Source of the DNA: Leptasterias polaris
Lineage: Eukaryota > Echinodermata > Asteroidea > Forcipulatida > Asteriidae
Direction of reading: 5' to 3'
Assembly: GCA_037783415.1 (NCBI GenBank)
Contig: JAZGTN010000055.1
Span: forward strand, 1,668,001-1,732,000
DNA: 64,000 bases
A program made the translations under genes and the position numbers. Below the pieces are notes generated by a model. That model saw only the letters and a program-made list of their open reading frames with translations, did not search any database and was not told the origin of the DNA. Positions 22,801 to 32,936 of this stretch are shown here, in pieces. The stretch's first letter is position 1. Each line of letters starts with the position of its first letter.

Positions 22801-24770
22801 CACCTGTTAAGTAAGAAACAAACAAATATACATTATATTATACCAGGCCTGATAATGTACTTCACGGAGGCAACAGAGTTACATTTGTAGTTGAGTCAGT
22901 TGCCCCTGGTCAATGCCTTGGTGCCCTTGAAATGTGCAACATAAATTTACAACTTCCTCATAGAGGTGCCCTTTACCAAGAAGAAAACGCCTTGGTGCCT
23001 TTTCCCTTTCAACATGTTAAAAATTGAACATCAGGCCTGCATATCAAGTTACAAGCATAAGCCGTGTTCGCATTGGATTAATGTTTTACCGAGACCGTGG
23101 TTAACATTCCAAAAGGTGAAACTTACCAGCGTCCGCACTTGGATTAATGACGTGGGTAAACTACATGTAACCGACACGACCGGTGAAACTATAACTGACT
23201 AACTTAAGACAAGCACAAGAGGGCGCTATCGCAGTGACCTTTGACCGGAGTGCATGACAGTGAGAATGCAATGAGTGCAACCAAGCTTCCGTGTAAGCAC
23301 ATGTGCGTGTACGTGTCATCTCACGATAACATGGCGGCGGGTCGAGGGACCGGATGTGGCTTTTTACCGGGACGGCTTTTACCCAGATCGCGTTCGCACT
23401 GGACTATTCAGCTCGGTTAAACTGACCTGGTCAATTTAACCCGGCAGAGGTGGGTCGGTTAAACTACCCATTCGGGTCGGGTAAGTTACCTGGGAGGGAA
23501 ACTTCCTGGGCTGTTCGCATTGGACTTAAAATGGTTAAGTTTCCCATTTGCTCGGTTACAAATGTAGTTTACCCAAAATAAGTCCAATGCGAACACGGCT
23601 TTAGAACAAATATTAATTATATTAAACAGTCTAGATTGAAATGATGGCATTTCCATCTTTTGATAACCCCTGGGCTCGATTTCACAAAGAGCTAAGAATT
23701 TTTTTAAATTACAAATCCATCTTAATTGCTAAGCAAAGTGTGATGTCACAATACAAATCACTATGGTAAATACTGACAACTCATCTTAAACGATGAATCT
23801 TAGTGCTTTGTGAAATCAACCCCTGGAATTATATATTCCAAGGAGCTTTTGGGAACAGTATCCTCAGTGCCAGAGAAAGTAAATCAAAGAGCCCGCCTTA
23901 TTTTATTTGGGAAAAAAATACATAATTTGTTTGTATACTAGGCAAACTTTAAAAGGCCTGAAGTCTGAAGTTTCTCATCCCTGATCCCAGCTTAATGCAG
24001 AGTACCAGAGAAATTCATGATGAATTCACATTAACATATAAATGAAGTGCTACCCAGCGTTATGAAATTGGCCCTTAGGTCACAACAAAACTTCCTGTCA
24101 TATTATTGAGGTTTTTTCAAATCCAAACTGTAAACACACCTGGGCCCAATTTCATTAAGCTGTTTATCAGAAAACTTGACAAATTTCTTTGCTGAGCAAA
24201 AATTGAGTGGGGAACCAGTCACAACAATGCAAAGTTTATGTAGTTTTGCCTGGTAACCTGTTTCTGCCAAGCAATACTTTTCTGTGCTGAGCAAGTTTGT
24301 GTGCTGACAGGCTTTATGAAATTGGGCCCTGGGTCCAATTTCATAGAGCTGCTTAAGCACAAAAAGTAGCTAAGCACAAAAAAGTTATGCTTACCAGAAT
24401 AAGGTTACCGGCCAATCTACCATGTCACATGTACACTTTGTGACTGGTATCCTGCTCATTTCTGCTTAGCAGAAAATTGTTAAGCAATATTTGTTGCTTA
24501 AGCAGCTCTATGAAATTGGGCCCTGATGGCACGCCATTTCTTCTCTTCTTGTGAGAGCCTTGAGCACCCCTTGGGTGGATATGTTTTTGCGCATTATAAA
24601 TGTCTTTATTATTATTAGAAGTATTTTTTACAATTACCTGTGCACAGTTCCTCTATTTTGTTGTAATTGAGTACTAATGACGTGTTGACCCAAGCTAACA
24701 TGACATTGCGACTCATGTTGTCTGTTGTCTGACTCGATGAATACACGTTCACCACGTTGAAATTTGACAT
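8080..24770 (-). CDS. MAPRE1: EB1 / MAPRE-family microtubule plus-end tracking protein (whole spliced gene)
   Basis: End-binding proteins bind growing microtubule plus ends through an N-terminal calponin-homology (CH) domain, dimerise through a C-terminal coiled coil/EBH domain, and recruit SxIP and CAP-Gly partners. Six shared exons plus either of two last exons join in phase to give 290 or 298 residues, within the usual EB range. The CH domain (about residues 14-125) is visible as [25 protein letters not shown] and [17 protein letters not shown] Ser/Pro/Ala/Lys linker covers about 126-200. The coiled coil/EBH (about 201-263) carries the family hallmark [17 protein letters not shown]. An acidic tail ends in Tyr. 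The start ATG has A at -3. The vertebrate genes MAPRE1, 2 and 3 are paralogues, so the symbol marks the family, not strict orthology. Introns are 0.6-3.5 kb and filled with mobile elements. Confidence 0.96.
8524..8672 (+). mobile_element. Short TIR element (GACCCCTTGCACAATGC)
   Basis: Left end TAGACCCCTTGCACAATGC, right end GCATTGTGCAAGGGGTC. A single end also occurs at 49104-49122. Confidence 0.65.
9133..9654 (+). repeat. 28-bp minisatellite in EB1, between the alternative last exons
   Basis: About 18 units of GTTTCCATTGGCTGAGAGTC plus ATGCGCAC. Roughly ten consecutive units (about 9321-9600) are identical, so the array is recently homogenised. Each unit has ATTGG (a CCAAT box in reverse) and TGCGCA. 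Confidence 0.95.
10487..10949 (+). mobile_element. TIR element (GGGGCAAGTCCAAGAA)
   Basis: Left end GGGGCAAGTCCAAGAA, right end TTCTTGGACTTGCCC, about 460 bp, no coding capacity. It lies between EB1 terminal exons A and B. Confidence 0.6.
11347..11430 (-). CDS. MAPRE1: EB1 alternative terminal exon A (tail ending EQY)
   Basis: 84 nt including a TAG stop, entered at phase 0 after an acceptor ending tttaag. It encodes 27 residues: [12 protein letters not shown], then a Ser/Asp/Gly stretch, ending DEQNEQY. The acidic tail and C-terminal Tyr resemble the EEY tail by which vertebrate EB1 binds CAP-Gly domains, and GFAPPED recalls vertebrate EB3. It gives a 290-residue protein. A canonical poly(A) signal was not found close downstream. 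Confidence 0.9.
   Translation of the reverse strand, partial: DGFAPPEDFEDDTVSDPGSFDEQNEQY
11825..12195 (-). mobile_element. TTAA-type MITE, subfamily 1 (copy b), in an EB1 intron
   Basis: Flanked by TTAA at 11825 and 12192. Ends are AGGTGCTGCATACGTTTGGT and, complemented, AGGCACAGTACACGTTTGGT. TTAA target duplication with CCT-type ends is the piggyBac signature. It lies just upstream (in EB1 transcription) of terminal exon A. Confidence 0.8.
12878..13346 (+). mobile_element. GAAATCGA-ended MITE split by a SINE
   Basis: Left half 12878-12967, right half 13298-13346 (CATCTTAAGATGAATCTTAG, TTTGTGAAATCGA), with the Leu/Ser SINE between. Confidence 0.65.
12968..13297 (+). mobile_element. Leu/Ser-tRNA-derived SINE
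   Basis: The head carries an A box (TGGCCGAGCGGTTG) and B box (GGGTTCGGGTCC), then a body with TGTCCTTGAGCAAGACACAT and CACCCAGGGGTATAAATGGG. It interrupts a MITE, whose halves lie at 12878-12967 and 13298-13346. Confidence 0.8.
13753..13905 (-). CDS. MAPRE1: EB1 coding exon 6 (residues 213-263, coiled coil / EBH domain)
   Basis: 153 nt, phase 0 both sides, with acceptor cccttag and donor GAG|gtaagg. It reads [20 protein letters not shown], then [10 protein letters not shown] and the acidic loop GENEEIPG, ending [10 protein letters not shown]. The ERDFYF..KLRNIE motif forms the four-helix EBH dimer that binds SxIP peptides in characterised EB proteins. Two alternative terminal exons can follow in the same phase. 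Confidence 0.97.
14205..16900. mobile_element. 2.7-kb non-autonomous TIR transposon in an EB1 intron
   Basis: Ends are TAGGCCATACGGGGTAAAC and GTTTACACCGTACGGCCTA. Subterminal inverted blocks at 14237-14260 (CGTTCCGACCCCTGTGGGTC) and 16835-16857 match each other. The interior has no transposase-like ORF. It carries a SINE (15404) and a 24-bp direct repeat (about 16602-16655). Confidence 0.75.
15404..15578 (-). mobile_element. tRNA-headed SINE (copy 2)
   Basis: Same structure as the copy at 2829, inserted inside the 14205-16900 element. A second body fragment follows at 15683-15746. Confidence 0.75.
17388..17503 (-). CDS. MAPRE1: EB1 coding exon 5 (residues ~174-212, linker to coiled coil)
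   Basis: 116 nt, phase 1 in and phase 0 out, with acceptor tctttag and donor AAG|gtggat. It encodes an Ala/Pro/Lys linker ([15 protein letters not shown]) and then the start of the coiled coil ([13 protein letters not shown]). The amphipathic hydrophobic spacing runs directly into the next exon. Confidence 0.92.
19002..19016 (-). CDS. MAPRE1: Possible EB1 microexon (9, 12 or 15 nt)
   Basis: Downstream of exon 4 is a strong donor, ACC|gtaagt, preceded by three closely spaced AG dinucleotides that would give exons of 15, 12 or 9 nt. All three are phase 1 on both sides, so inclusion adds VEGDY, EGDY or GDY-like residues and changes the following codon to CAG. The tract upstream of the AGs is only moderately pyrimidine-rich. 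This is an inference; without it exons 4 and 5 already join cleanly. Confidence 0.35.
19227..19277 (-). CDS. MAPRE1: EB1 coding exon 4 (51-nt linker exon)
   Basis: 51 nt, phase 1 on both sides, so it can be skipped without a frameshift. The acceptor is ctttcag and the donor is G|gtaaac. It encodes [17 protein letters not shown], a basic Ser/Pro-rich piece of linker. The short symmetric length makes it a plausible cassette exon. The product is linker and so is supported by phase and splice sites, not by conservation. Confidence 0.8.
19845..19890 (+). repeat. (ATT)n microsatellite at a SINE tail
   Basis: Fourteen or so TTA repeats following GCACGCTATATAAGAAGCCG, a SINE 3' end. Confidence 0.85.
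20100..21343. mobile_element. TIR element with TA target duplication
   Basis: Left end TACCGTAATTTCTTGCGTAC, right end its complement (GTACGCAAGAAATTACGGTA). TIRs are about 25 bp and are followed by subterminal GCGCCTTGTA repeats. A TA duplication and CCG-type ends suggest a Tc1/mariner/pogo-like non-autonomous element. No transposase ORF. Confidence 0.75.
21857..22043 (-). CDS. MAPRE1: EB1 coding exon 3 (residues 95-156, end of CH domain and start of linker)
   Basis: 187 nt, phase 0 in and phase 1 out, with donor C|gtaagt. It reads [18 protein letters not shown] and [12 protein letters not shown], the most conserved part of EB CH domains, then [10 protein letters not shown] and the start of the Ser/Lys linker. 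The acceptor (ccaacaag) is weakly pyrimidine-rich, but the reading frame and conservation leave little doubt. Confidence 0.95.
22655..22803 (-). CDS. MAPRE1: EB1 coding exon 2 (residues 45-94, CH domain)
   Basis: 149 nt, entering in phase 1 and leaving in phase 0, bounded by a taacag acceptor and a gtgagt donor. It encodes [13 protein letters not shown] through FKKLGIDK, the middle of the CH domain. The spacing of Phe, Leu, Lys and Trp residues matches vertebrate EB1 closely. Confidence 0.95.
23058..23603. mobile_element. TIR element (AAGCCGTGTTCGCATTGGA)
   Basis: Inverted ends AAGCCGTGTTCGCATTGGA / TCCAATGCGAACACGGCTT flanked by TA. The interior has repeated GGTTAA(A/G) and GTTCGCA(C/T)TGGA motifs. 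Confidence 0.75.
23681..23825 (+). mobile_element. GAAATCGA-ended MITE nested in another repeat
   Basis: GGGCTCGATTTCACAAAGAG to CTTTGTGAAATCAACCCC. It interrupts a unit whose uninterrupted version is at 12290-12400. Confidence 0.7.
24120..24525 (+). repeat. Two tandem GGGCCCAATTTCAT-ended repeats
   Basis: Two copies of a palindromic element bounded by GGGC/TCCAATTTCAT(T/A)(G/A)A and TATGAAATTGGGCCC, with TTAAGCA-rich interiors (GCTTAGCAGAAAA). A related fragment lies at 60355-60450. Confidence 0.65.
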
Positions 24771-24800
24771 CTTGAAAACTGTGTGACGAGATTGTTATGC
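24638..24800 (-). CDS. MAPRE1: EB1 first coding exon (5' UTR tail plus residues 1-44)
   Basis: The acceptor is a pyrimidine-rich tract ending ctctcag, with AG at 24802-24801. About 30 nt of 5' UTR follow, then ATG at 24770-24768. The 133 coding nt give 44 codons plus one base (phase 1), reading the N-terminal half of the CH domain: [19 protein letters not shown] and AWVN...IEELCT. The donor is CAG|gtaatt. The acceptor upstream of the ATG shows that at least one further 5' non-coding exon exists. Confidence 0.95.
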
Positions 24801-25400
24801 CTGAGAGGAAACAAAATTCACAAACAACAATAAGGTAATCAGGTTTTTTACTTTGACATTGATGTGTATTAATTAAAGAACTACATGGTGTACTTGAACG
24901 AAGATGGCAAGTGATCTTTGCTGAAATTCATTTAAAAACATATTTTCAATCAATAAGGAAATTGAGTTCACATGAGATTAAACATTTTTTAATTGTGTAA
25001 AAAAAACAATCACTTTGAATACCTTTCACAGGTGTGTTTTAGAATGATTCGCAAAAATCTCTGTTCTGTCATCACTCACGTTACATGTACGTAATAATAT
25101 GTGGGAGGTCCGTATTGTATAGCCGCTTTGTTGCAGCATGGAGGTTTCAAAGCAACATCCAACACATTACGTCAAAGTAAATTGTCATTTTGACTCACGC
25201 CTTCAACTGCAGAAGTGTTTCTAGTTTTTCAAAAACCTGGAGGTTGGGGCCTAATTTGTCGATCGATAATTACACAAAATTCAGAAGTGTACAAAAACAC
25301 TGTATTGAAATTACATTTAATTGATGACACACAAGCACATTATATAAACAAGTTAAAATAGTATTCCCCTTTTTGCTCAAGTAGATGTTTAGTGTTTAAA

Positions 25401-25545
25401 AGCACTGTACACTCCAGTACTTTCCCCAGTTCTGTGGGAAAAAATCCAAGGGAAATCACTCGGTGGGATCGATCGAACACAAGACCTTTGCATTGCTAGA
25501 GCAGATGTCTGACCACTAGACAACCAAGCTAGCCCGGTGGCCAGA
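25401..25545 (-). mobile_element. Second tRNA-headed SINE type
   Basis: Minus-strand head with A-box-like TGGTTGTCTAGTGGTCAGA and B-box-like TGTTCGATC, followed by ACTGGGGAAAGTACTGGAGT. A related tail occurs at 3214-3260. Head resembles Glu/Asp tRNAs. Confidence 0.5.
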
Positions 25546-25909
25546 GGCAGTTCAAATCCTTCATGTATGTTCTTTATCCCCGATGTAAAATGAACATCTA
25601 GGGCCTCTTAAATAAAAAGGCTATTAAAAAATAATAATAATTGTAATTATAAAAACTGGATTTACAATAGAACCAAATTACCAAATGATACTACATGTAG
25701 GAATAAGGGGAATAGGGGAAAAGACATTTAAGTGGTAAGGACAACAACATAAATGGAGATCAAGTTAGCTCGTCGCTTTGTCCGTCAGCCCTTTTCAGTA
25801 AGTCTGTTTTGCATATGAAATACATGTAGGTCATGCATTTGTATGAAATACAGATGCTTTTTAAGACTGAACTAGATAGCCTAACCACTTGGAGAGACTT
25901 TTGACTGGT

Positions 25910-26060
25910 CTGGGCTCGATTTCACAAAGAGTTAAGATTGATCGTAACTGCAAATCCATCGTAGTTGCTTAGCAAAGAGTGATGTCACAATACAAATCAC
26001 TATGGTAATACTGGCATCTCATCTTAAGATGAATCTTAGTGCTTTGTGAAATCGACCCCT
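25910..26060 (+). mobile_element. GAAATCGA-ended MITE
   Basis: The best-preserved copy: GGGCTCGATTTCACAAAGAG at the left, TGCTTTGTGAAATCGACCCC at the right. Confidence 0.75.
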
Positions 26061-26857
26061 GTAGTTGTTTTAACTAAATGTAGCATTTGGCAAGCGCCAG
26101 TGGACAACTGTTAAAGGGAGAACGCTGTTGTGTTAAGAAAGAAAGATGATCTTCTAAATATTTTTCATTCCAGAAGAAGTTCTGAGCCACAACTTCTGTG
26201 GTCTAGTAAGTCATGTACATGTTAGTGGGGAATTCAAACCATGCCTGTTTTCATCAACAGCTACAAATTCAGTACATGTGCAGGCCAACAATTAACCTAC
26301 ATTGTACAATGTACAACACCCACCCACAGCAACTTGCCGATGGCACTTGCTGGAACATTAGTTGCCACTTGATTTCTTTCGTGGTGACCCTTGTGAAAGT
26401 ACGAAGAGAAATTTACATTTTTTTACCCTTGTGGAACTACCCTTTATCTGGTAGAAATTTGCTGAGGCCCTGCAAGAATGAGGTTCAAGGTCTGCACGTA
26501 GTCAGCTAATTTGAGTGAAGGAAGATCATGCAACCATGGGATGCACCAAGGCATTATTCACTTTATGACAAACAAACTACATATGTTATACAGTACTTCA
26601 ACCTTCCGACTTGCATTTATTATATGTTCCATGTTTGACAGGTAGAGCTAGGCCCAGATTTGCTTGACACGTTTATTGCCCAAATATCTGCTTACTGATC
26701 AGTTTCTATTTTATAAACCCTGTTAACTACATACATGTACATGTAATGTAGGTCTGTAAGCGTGGGAAGGTGTGTTTACTTGCTGGTGCTTAATGCAAGC
26801 AAATTGGTTCAATAACAATGCAAAACTATGGTGAATGTTGTACGTATTTACAAGCAA

Positions 26858-27384
26858 GGGCGTCGATGGGTGGGGGACGGGGGGGACGGGGGGGACATGT
26901 CCCCCCACTTTTTAGACTGGGGGGGACAGCATATCAGATGTCCCCCCCACTTTTTGATTGACTGTTCATTAGAAATATGCAACAACATATAAAAATATAC
27001 ACCATTTTCTTGATTTAATATTTCATTAGTTCAAATAAAAAATTAAGGTAAGTTCAGTGTTATTATTTTTTATTCTAAAAACAAAATATAAATTAAAATA
27101 AAAGAAAAACGAAAGAAGAAACAAAAACATCAAAAACTCTCTCAATTTTACTGAAGAAATTGTCGCAATTTGGTTACAATTAAAAAGGATTGTGAATAAT
27201 GCTTGTATTTGGTAGAATCTCGGTTTTACATAAGGGAAACCCAGGCCCAAACCCCATTTCGGATGATGTTATTGTTAAATATCACCCCCTGTATAAACTC
27301 GCCTCCTGGTCAAACAAAAAATAGGGAACAAGTGTAACACAGTGCTCGCCCGTCCCCCCTACTTTTCAGTAGCGATCGACGCCC
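26858..27384. mobile_element. TIR element (GGGCGTCGAT) with flanking direct repeat
   Basis: Ends GGGCGTCGATGG and ATCGACGCCC. The left half is G-rich, with repeated GGGGGGGAC. TTTACAAGCAA occurs immediately left (26847-26857) and 3 bp beyond the right end. Confidence 0.65.
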
Positions 27385-27630
27385 ATGTTTACAAGCAAAT
27401 TTTTCTGCTACCATGCCTAAGCACAAAGGTACTAATAGGTAGCACTATGAAATTAGACCCTTGATGTATTTTTAGCAGTGTGGTTCCATATCACTGCAAT
27501 TTTTTTCTAAGACATTATTTTCTGCTTTATGTATGGGCAATTCAAAATCGCACGCTACACTGTAATGGACATTATTATCTATACTAAGGCTTCCAAGTGG
27601 TACAATAAATCAGTGTATTTAATATCTTCA

Positions 27631-27735
27631 GCGCAAGTACCCGGATGACAGATCAATATTGTTTTCGTATTGCTCTGTCATCCGGGAACTTCGCGCAAGT
27701 ACCCGGATGACAGATCAATATTGTTTTCGCTGGTA
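27631..27735 (+). repeat. Direct/inverted CCCGGATGACAG repeat
   Basis: CGCAAGTACCCGGATGACAG followed by ATCAATATTGTTTTCG occurs twice, with a partial inverted copy (CTGTCATCCGGG) between. Confidence 0.7.
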
Positions 27736-28129
27736 CCCGGTCACTGTACCCAAAGTGCAAAACTGGTGTCCCTCCTGACAACGGAGCGTAGCAGTTGCGC
27801 ATTGAACTACACACAAAATGGCAGCTTCCACCGGTGCAAGATTTGCGTCTGTTAGGCTCCTATTAGTTAGTAGCCGAAAATGAAAAGACGCCGAAAATAC
27901 GATTAAGTCAACTCAAAAATCTGTGAAAATCTTTCGCGACTACTATTGGATACATTAACAAGTTTATGATAAGATGGTAAGGTTCTTGTATCAATTAAAT
28001 GAAGCAAATATTCTTTAAAACGTTAGACTTTTGTGAAGTTTTAGGCCTATTTCTGTCTTTTTTAGCATTTAGGTAAGCTAAATTTTGTTATTTCGCTAGT
28101 CAGCCTGATATAGATAATAATAATAATAA

Positions 28130-28260
28130 TGTATGGCTTTGTTTTCGTGTGATACAGGAATATATTGCTCTCGCTATGACAATATTGGACTCGTCTTCGA
28201 CTCGTCCAATATTGTCATAGCTTGAGCAATATATTCTTGTATCACACTCAAAGCCATTCA
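28130..28260. repeat. Near-perfect 130-bp palindrome
   Basis: The left arm from TGGCTTTG...GTGATACAGGAATATATTG pairs with the right arm CAATATATTCTTGTATCACA...CAAAGCCA. The centre is GACTCGTCTTCGACTCGTC. Confidence 0.85.
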
Positions 28261-28519
28261 ATATTATGTAAATATCTTCAACTAATGCAAACTTGAATCC
28301 TTGATTCTAATTGGTCGATCCATGGCAACAAGAGTTTTATATTATACTATATTGCACAGTCCATAGCACCTGAGTATTGCGCTTTTAAGCTGCGTATCAA
28401 GTTTGCTTGAAGATAAAATTGTTATCACATGCGTGATTGCGTGATTGCGTGCTCGTGTAATCCGGGAAAATATAGCGACCTTGTTGGACATGAGATGCAG
28501 TTCAAGCGCTCACTAGGGC

Positions 28520-29120
28520 CAGGGTTCTGCCCAGGATTTGTTTAGTGCCGGAAATTTTTTTTTTCCTAGTACAGTCAAGTCAATTTCCTTTCGATCGTGC
28601 ACGGAGTGGTTACACACGTGCGCCCTGCAGCTGTGCCTTGAATGTAGGCCCTCAGTGCACGCACGCCTTTACCGCCATGGGAAAACAATTTACAGCATCT
28701 ATAGCATGGTGCTTACTCTGCAGTTCATTTCCGTTGTATTAAACGCTATAGAATAGGATTCGCAACATGATGAAACTGGTATCATGTTATTCCAAGCGTA
28801 AAGCTATAATCAGCGTGACTGGAAAATCAATGCGGGTTTCGTGCGTTGGATATATACATCGTACAGGCGGGAGGAATGCTCGATCCTGGATCATTAAAAT
28901 AGACTCAAACCAAAGAAGTAGGCTACTCGAAACTTTGGATAAAACTGTTTACTGGTAAATAATTTGTTTTACACGTTGTTCAAAATATTTTGAAGGAAAT
29001 GGGCAAAAAAAAGGGAAAATGTGTGGTGGTCGGAAAAAGAAAAAATTCTGCGAGTGCCGGTCGGGGAATCATGAGTGCCGGTCGGGTTTTCCGGCACCGA
29101 CCACCGTGGGCAGAACCCTG
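28520..29120. mobile_element. TIR element with 6-bp TSD (TAGGGC)
   Basis: Ends CAGGGTTCTGCCCA / TGGGCAGAACCCTG. TAGGGC lies directly outside both ends (28514-28519, 29121-29126). Interior ORFs are not recognised. Confidence 0.8.
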
Positions 29121-29859
29121 TAGGGCCTATATATTTTTTCTGTATTCTACGAGTGGCGTATGATAATAAAAAAAGGCAAAAAGTATGATGAACCTTCCCT
29201 TCACCAACAGCATACAAAATTCCTGGGCAGGTTCTTACCTCAAGCCTAAACAATAACAAACAAAAATAGAAACATTCTCTTCTATCAAGCCACTATTATT
29301 CATTAACATCACATTCTCTCCTCAATATCCACAATCAAAACAAAAAACAACCCAGGAGCAACTAGATGTAATAATTACTGTCAACTTCTTGGCGGGATCC
29401 AAAATCGAAGATGCACAGCAATTTTTTCTTCTCTAATATAGAACACAGCGCACATATGCTGCACAACAAATTATGACTAGTCACACTTCAGTCTACAACA
29501 TGCGTGTACATCAGGGGCCATATGTCTAGAGAATACCTTGGCAAGTTGAAGCTGAGTCACTGCATATCTTATTGTGTGTGAAGCTGTACGTATGTACATT
29601 CCAGTAGGATACGAATGATTACAGAGGGTGCATGATAATGCTGCCTCTTGTACTTGTAAGAACACATCATTAATATGCACATAATACAGGGCTCATCCTT
29701 AGAGTAAGGGTATACTTTTTCAGGGAACGATTTCATCCAGCTTTTTTTGCATAGCAAAACATTTAGACAGTACTTATTTTGTGCACATTGAATACCAATA
29801 TTGAGTAATTTTTAGTAGCAACTGATACACATTGTGTAGCATTTTGCTCCGCTATACAA

Positions 29860-30222
29860 GGGCAATCGTTCACTGCTTTTGGTGATTGTCAAAAGACCAG
29901 TACCCTTGCATCCCAACATGCATAAAATAAAAAACCTGTGAAAATTTTGGCTCAATTGGTCATCGAAGTTGCAAGAAAATAATGGAAGAAAAAACACCCT
30001 TTTTATAGCATAAAATTATGTGCTTTCAGATGCCTGAGAACCTGAAGCCTTTCTCATAATTCAAAATTTGGGGTGAAAAATTTCGTCTTTCCCTAAAACT
30101 ACATTACTCCAAAGGGGGTCATTTCTAATAATGTTTTATAATTTCAACAGCTCTCTAAGTGCTCTTATTCTTAATCAAGTAAATTGTTAAGCTCATTAAT
30201 TTTTGGAATAATTACCAATGGT
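29860..30222 (+). mobile_element. Decayed TTAA-type MITE, subfamily 2 (copy c)
   Basis: Shares the body of the copies at 53376 and 58114 (GATTGTCAAAAGACCAGTA, CATCGAAGTTGCAAGAAAAT, ATGTTTTATAATTTCAACAG) but has lost clear TIRs. Confidence 0.6.
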
Positions 30223-31387
30223 ACATGTGTGTTCCCCCACATTATATGTACATTTTCTACTGGGTACTTCGAGCTCCATACCTATGTGATGTACATGTAC
30301 GTTTGATATTTAAGCAGTCAACATAAATCAGGATACTTCACATGTCCTACACACTGTATGTACAATATGTACAATGTACCATGGAGATTCCTACCTCCAT
30401 GAATGTACCATGTACATAATACAGTACTAATGAAACCATAGAGAAAGGACAATCTATGATGAAAGATGAAACCCTGTCAGTCAGGCACAATGTTATGTAA
30501 ATCGGCCATTAGCTTCAGATTACAAAATAAAAGAGTGTTGATTTATCCTTGATGAAACTAATGGTCACCATGGAGGAAGGAAATGCATAAAGTTCGAACA
30601 CAGTGGAAAAACTTCACTTCGCAACCTTACTGTACAGTATACAAAGACTTCATGTCATTTGCTGCCCCAGGTTCTACACAGTGCATGTAGACACACTATG
30701 CCATTACTAATTGGATTACTATGAGGGTTTACAGTTAGTCATCCCCCACAGCTGACCAAGCACTTACAAAAGAAATCAATGTCCAAGGACAGCAACATAC
30801 ACACCATTCAGCGAAAAACATGTTACTATTAAATGTACAAGGATCATAGATCAAGGCTTTCTTTATGTTTGGACCAAGTGAAAAAGTGAAGAAAAACATT
30901 CAGAAGGTACCATTGGTGTTATTTTTTTCTAAATTGTGAGAATGTAGATGAATCGTTTTCAGTAAGGCCAGTGAAGTCTTTAGCAACCACATAGTCAAAT
31001 TTAATTTGTCATGTTGTTTTGAAAACGTGCACGCAAAATGGCAAAAGAAGGCCGAAAATGTTGACTGACAATAATTGGTTTCTTTTTTCAATCATGTCCT
31101 TTGGGAAAGTCTCAAAAGTTTGAATGAAAGAAATTTCCAAATTGGATCGGTTACATGGACCATTTCTGCTGGATCATCAGAGCATTCTATTTGAACATTC
31201 AAAAAGCCAACAATATTGCATAACTGGTGCAGGAATGTCTGTCGTTCGGCACAATGTCATGGGTCCAGCAGAATGTTCTGGCAAACCACTTGATTGCGGG
31301 TGCTGTGCATGCCTTTGGAAGCATTCATTTGTGCCTCAAACATGGACTACTTGCCAAATTTACACGAACGTTAGCCGTGGAATTGGG

Positions 31388-31438
31388 TGCATGCTGGTCT
31401 AGATTTATAATGACAAAAATTGTCTAGACCAGCATGCA
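31388..31438. repeat. 16-bp inverted repeat
   Basis: TGCATGCTGGTCTAGA and TCTAGACCAGCATGCA, 19-nt loop. No coding context seen. Confidence 0.7.
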
Positions 31439-31896
31439 ATTCGTTTCACAGCTATCACTCACGTAAAAAGCATTTGTGGAGAAGCAGTCCATGTCCAATT
31501 TTTAAGACACTCCGTAGTCATCCAGGTAAATGTTGTCTGAACCTCTTAACCATTTAGTCAAAGTCTGTTGCGAAAAATGTGAGGCTCTTAAAATGAAACA
31601 GTGAACATTTGCCATAGTGAAACAGCAGTTCATATTGACAAGGGTAAAAAAAAAAATCAATTATTGACAACTTTCCCTCATCATTTTTCAGATCAGTTGA
31701 CAAGAAACTAAAAACCAATTGTCATTGGCCTAATGAGACAACGTGCTAATCAGAGGGGTCTCGGTGACTGTATGTCTTTTGATCAACCCTTTTTTTAATT
31801 TGGCCACCCTATTTTGAAAGGTGTAGGACCAATGTTTGGTTCTTGTCAACGTACATGTATAATGCTGAAATTTGAGAAAGATCCACGTACACACAA

Positions 31897-32070
31897 TAGA
31901 CCTTATGCACATGACGTCATTTGAGTAGGGCGCCCTCGCCTAGAGGTCAAAAGGAAGATGTTCATTGGTCAGTCCTGTGCGCCGCGCGTACAAATCAGCG
32001 CGTTTCCATTGTTTCATCATCAGTTTACCTCTAAGATGGCGGCTTGGTGACGTCAATGCATAAGGTCTAT
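31897..32070. mobile_element. TIR element (ATAGACCTTATGCACATGAC)
   Basis: Left ATAGACCTTATGCACATGAC, right GTGACGTCAATGCATAAGGT then CTAT. A decayed relative lies at 41656-41785 (CACATGACGTCATTTTAACA). Confidence 0.7.
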
Positions 32071-32936
32071 ACCGTCACCTGACAAAGTTTCAGTTGAGTA
32101 CAGTGTCTACTTGTTGAGAAAACAGTGTAAAAAAACTGTCGTGGTATTTTCATCAAGGATGTCAAATCCATCCAAGTACAAGGTAGTATTGAATATTTGG
32201 CCTAATGTACAAAAAAAAATCAGACACGTTGACAAAAAATATTATATGACCCTAAAAGCAGCTTGACTTTGGAAAACACTACCTAAGAGTGTACTGTTTC
32301 AGGCCAAATGTTTTTCGAAGTAATAAGTCTTTATTTTATGAAGATTGATATTTCTATTAAAACAATTCAAAGGGCGCCAAGGCAATGATCAATGGGGCAT
32401 AATGTACAGTATGTATGTAGACCTATTATTAGGCCAGCAGTACATGTTGTACAGTGCTGGAAAGAAACAAATGGTTACTTTCAAATGCAAGATCGAGCCT
32501 CACATTAAACAATACCTACAGTACTACTAATATCACTCCCTGGACCAGCATTACTCAGGGTCAGGGTGTCATTGAATGATGTCTTTCAACAACCTTACAT
32601 TATAGGCTAATACATCAATAGGCCTAATGCACAAAATTTAGGCATTAGAACCATGGCACATGAGGAAATTTACACCCAACCACTTTTCTCCAAGAAGAGA
32701 AAAAAATACATTGTCGTGTGTGTGGGAGAAGGACATAATGAAAAGTTACCAGAGAAAGGGTGTAAGAATATGAATGTGCAAAATTGTGTTTCAAGACAAC
32801 CGAATGTGAAAGTTAGATCAATTTTCTGCCATTCACTATCATCATAAATTCAATTCTGCATGGGAATACCAAATACATGTAGGAAAACATGTCTTTGGGA
32901 TAATACATGTAGCAACAAACATTTTACAGTTAGGCC

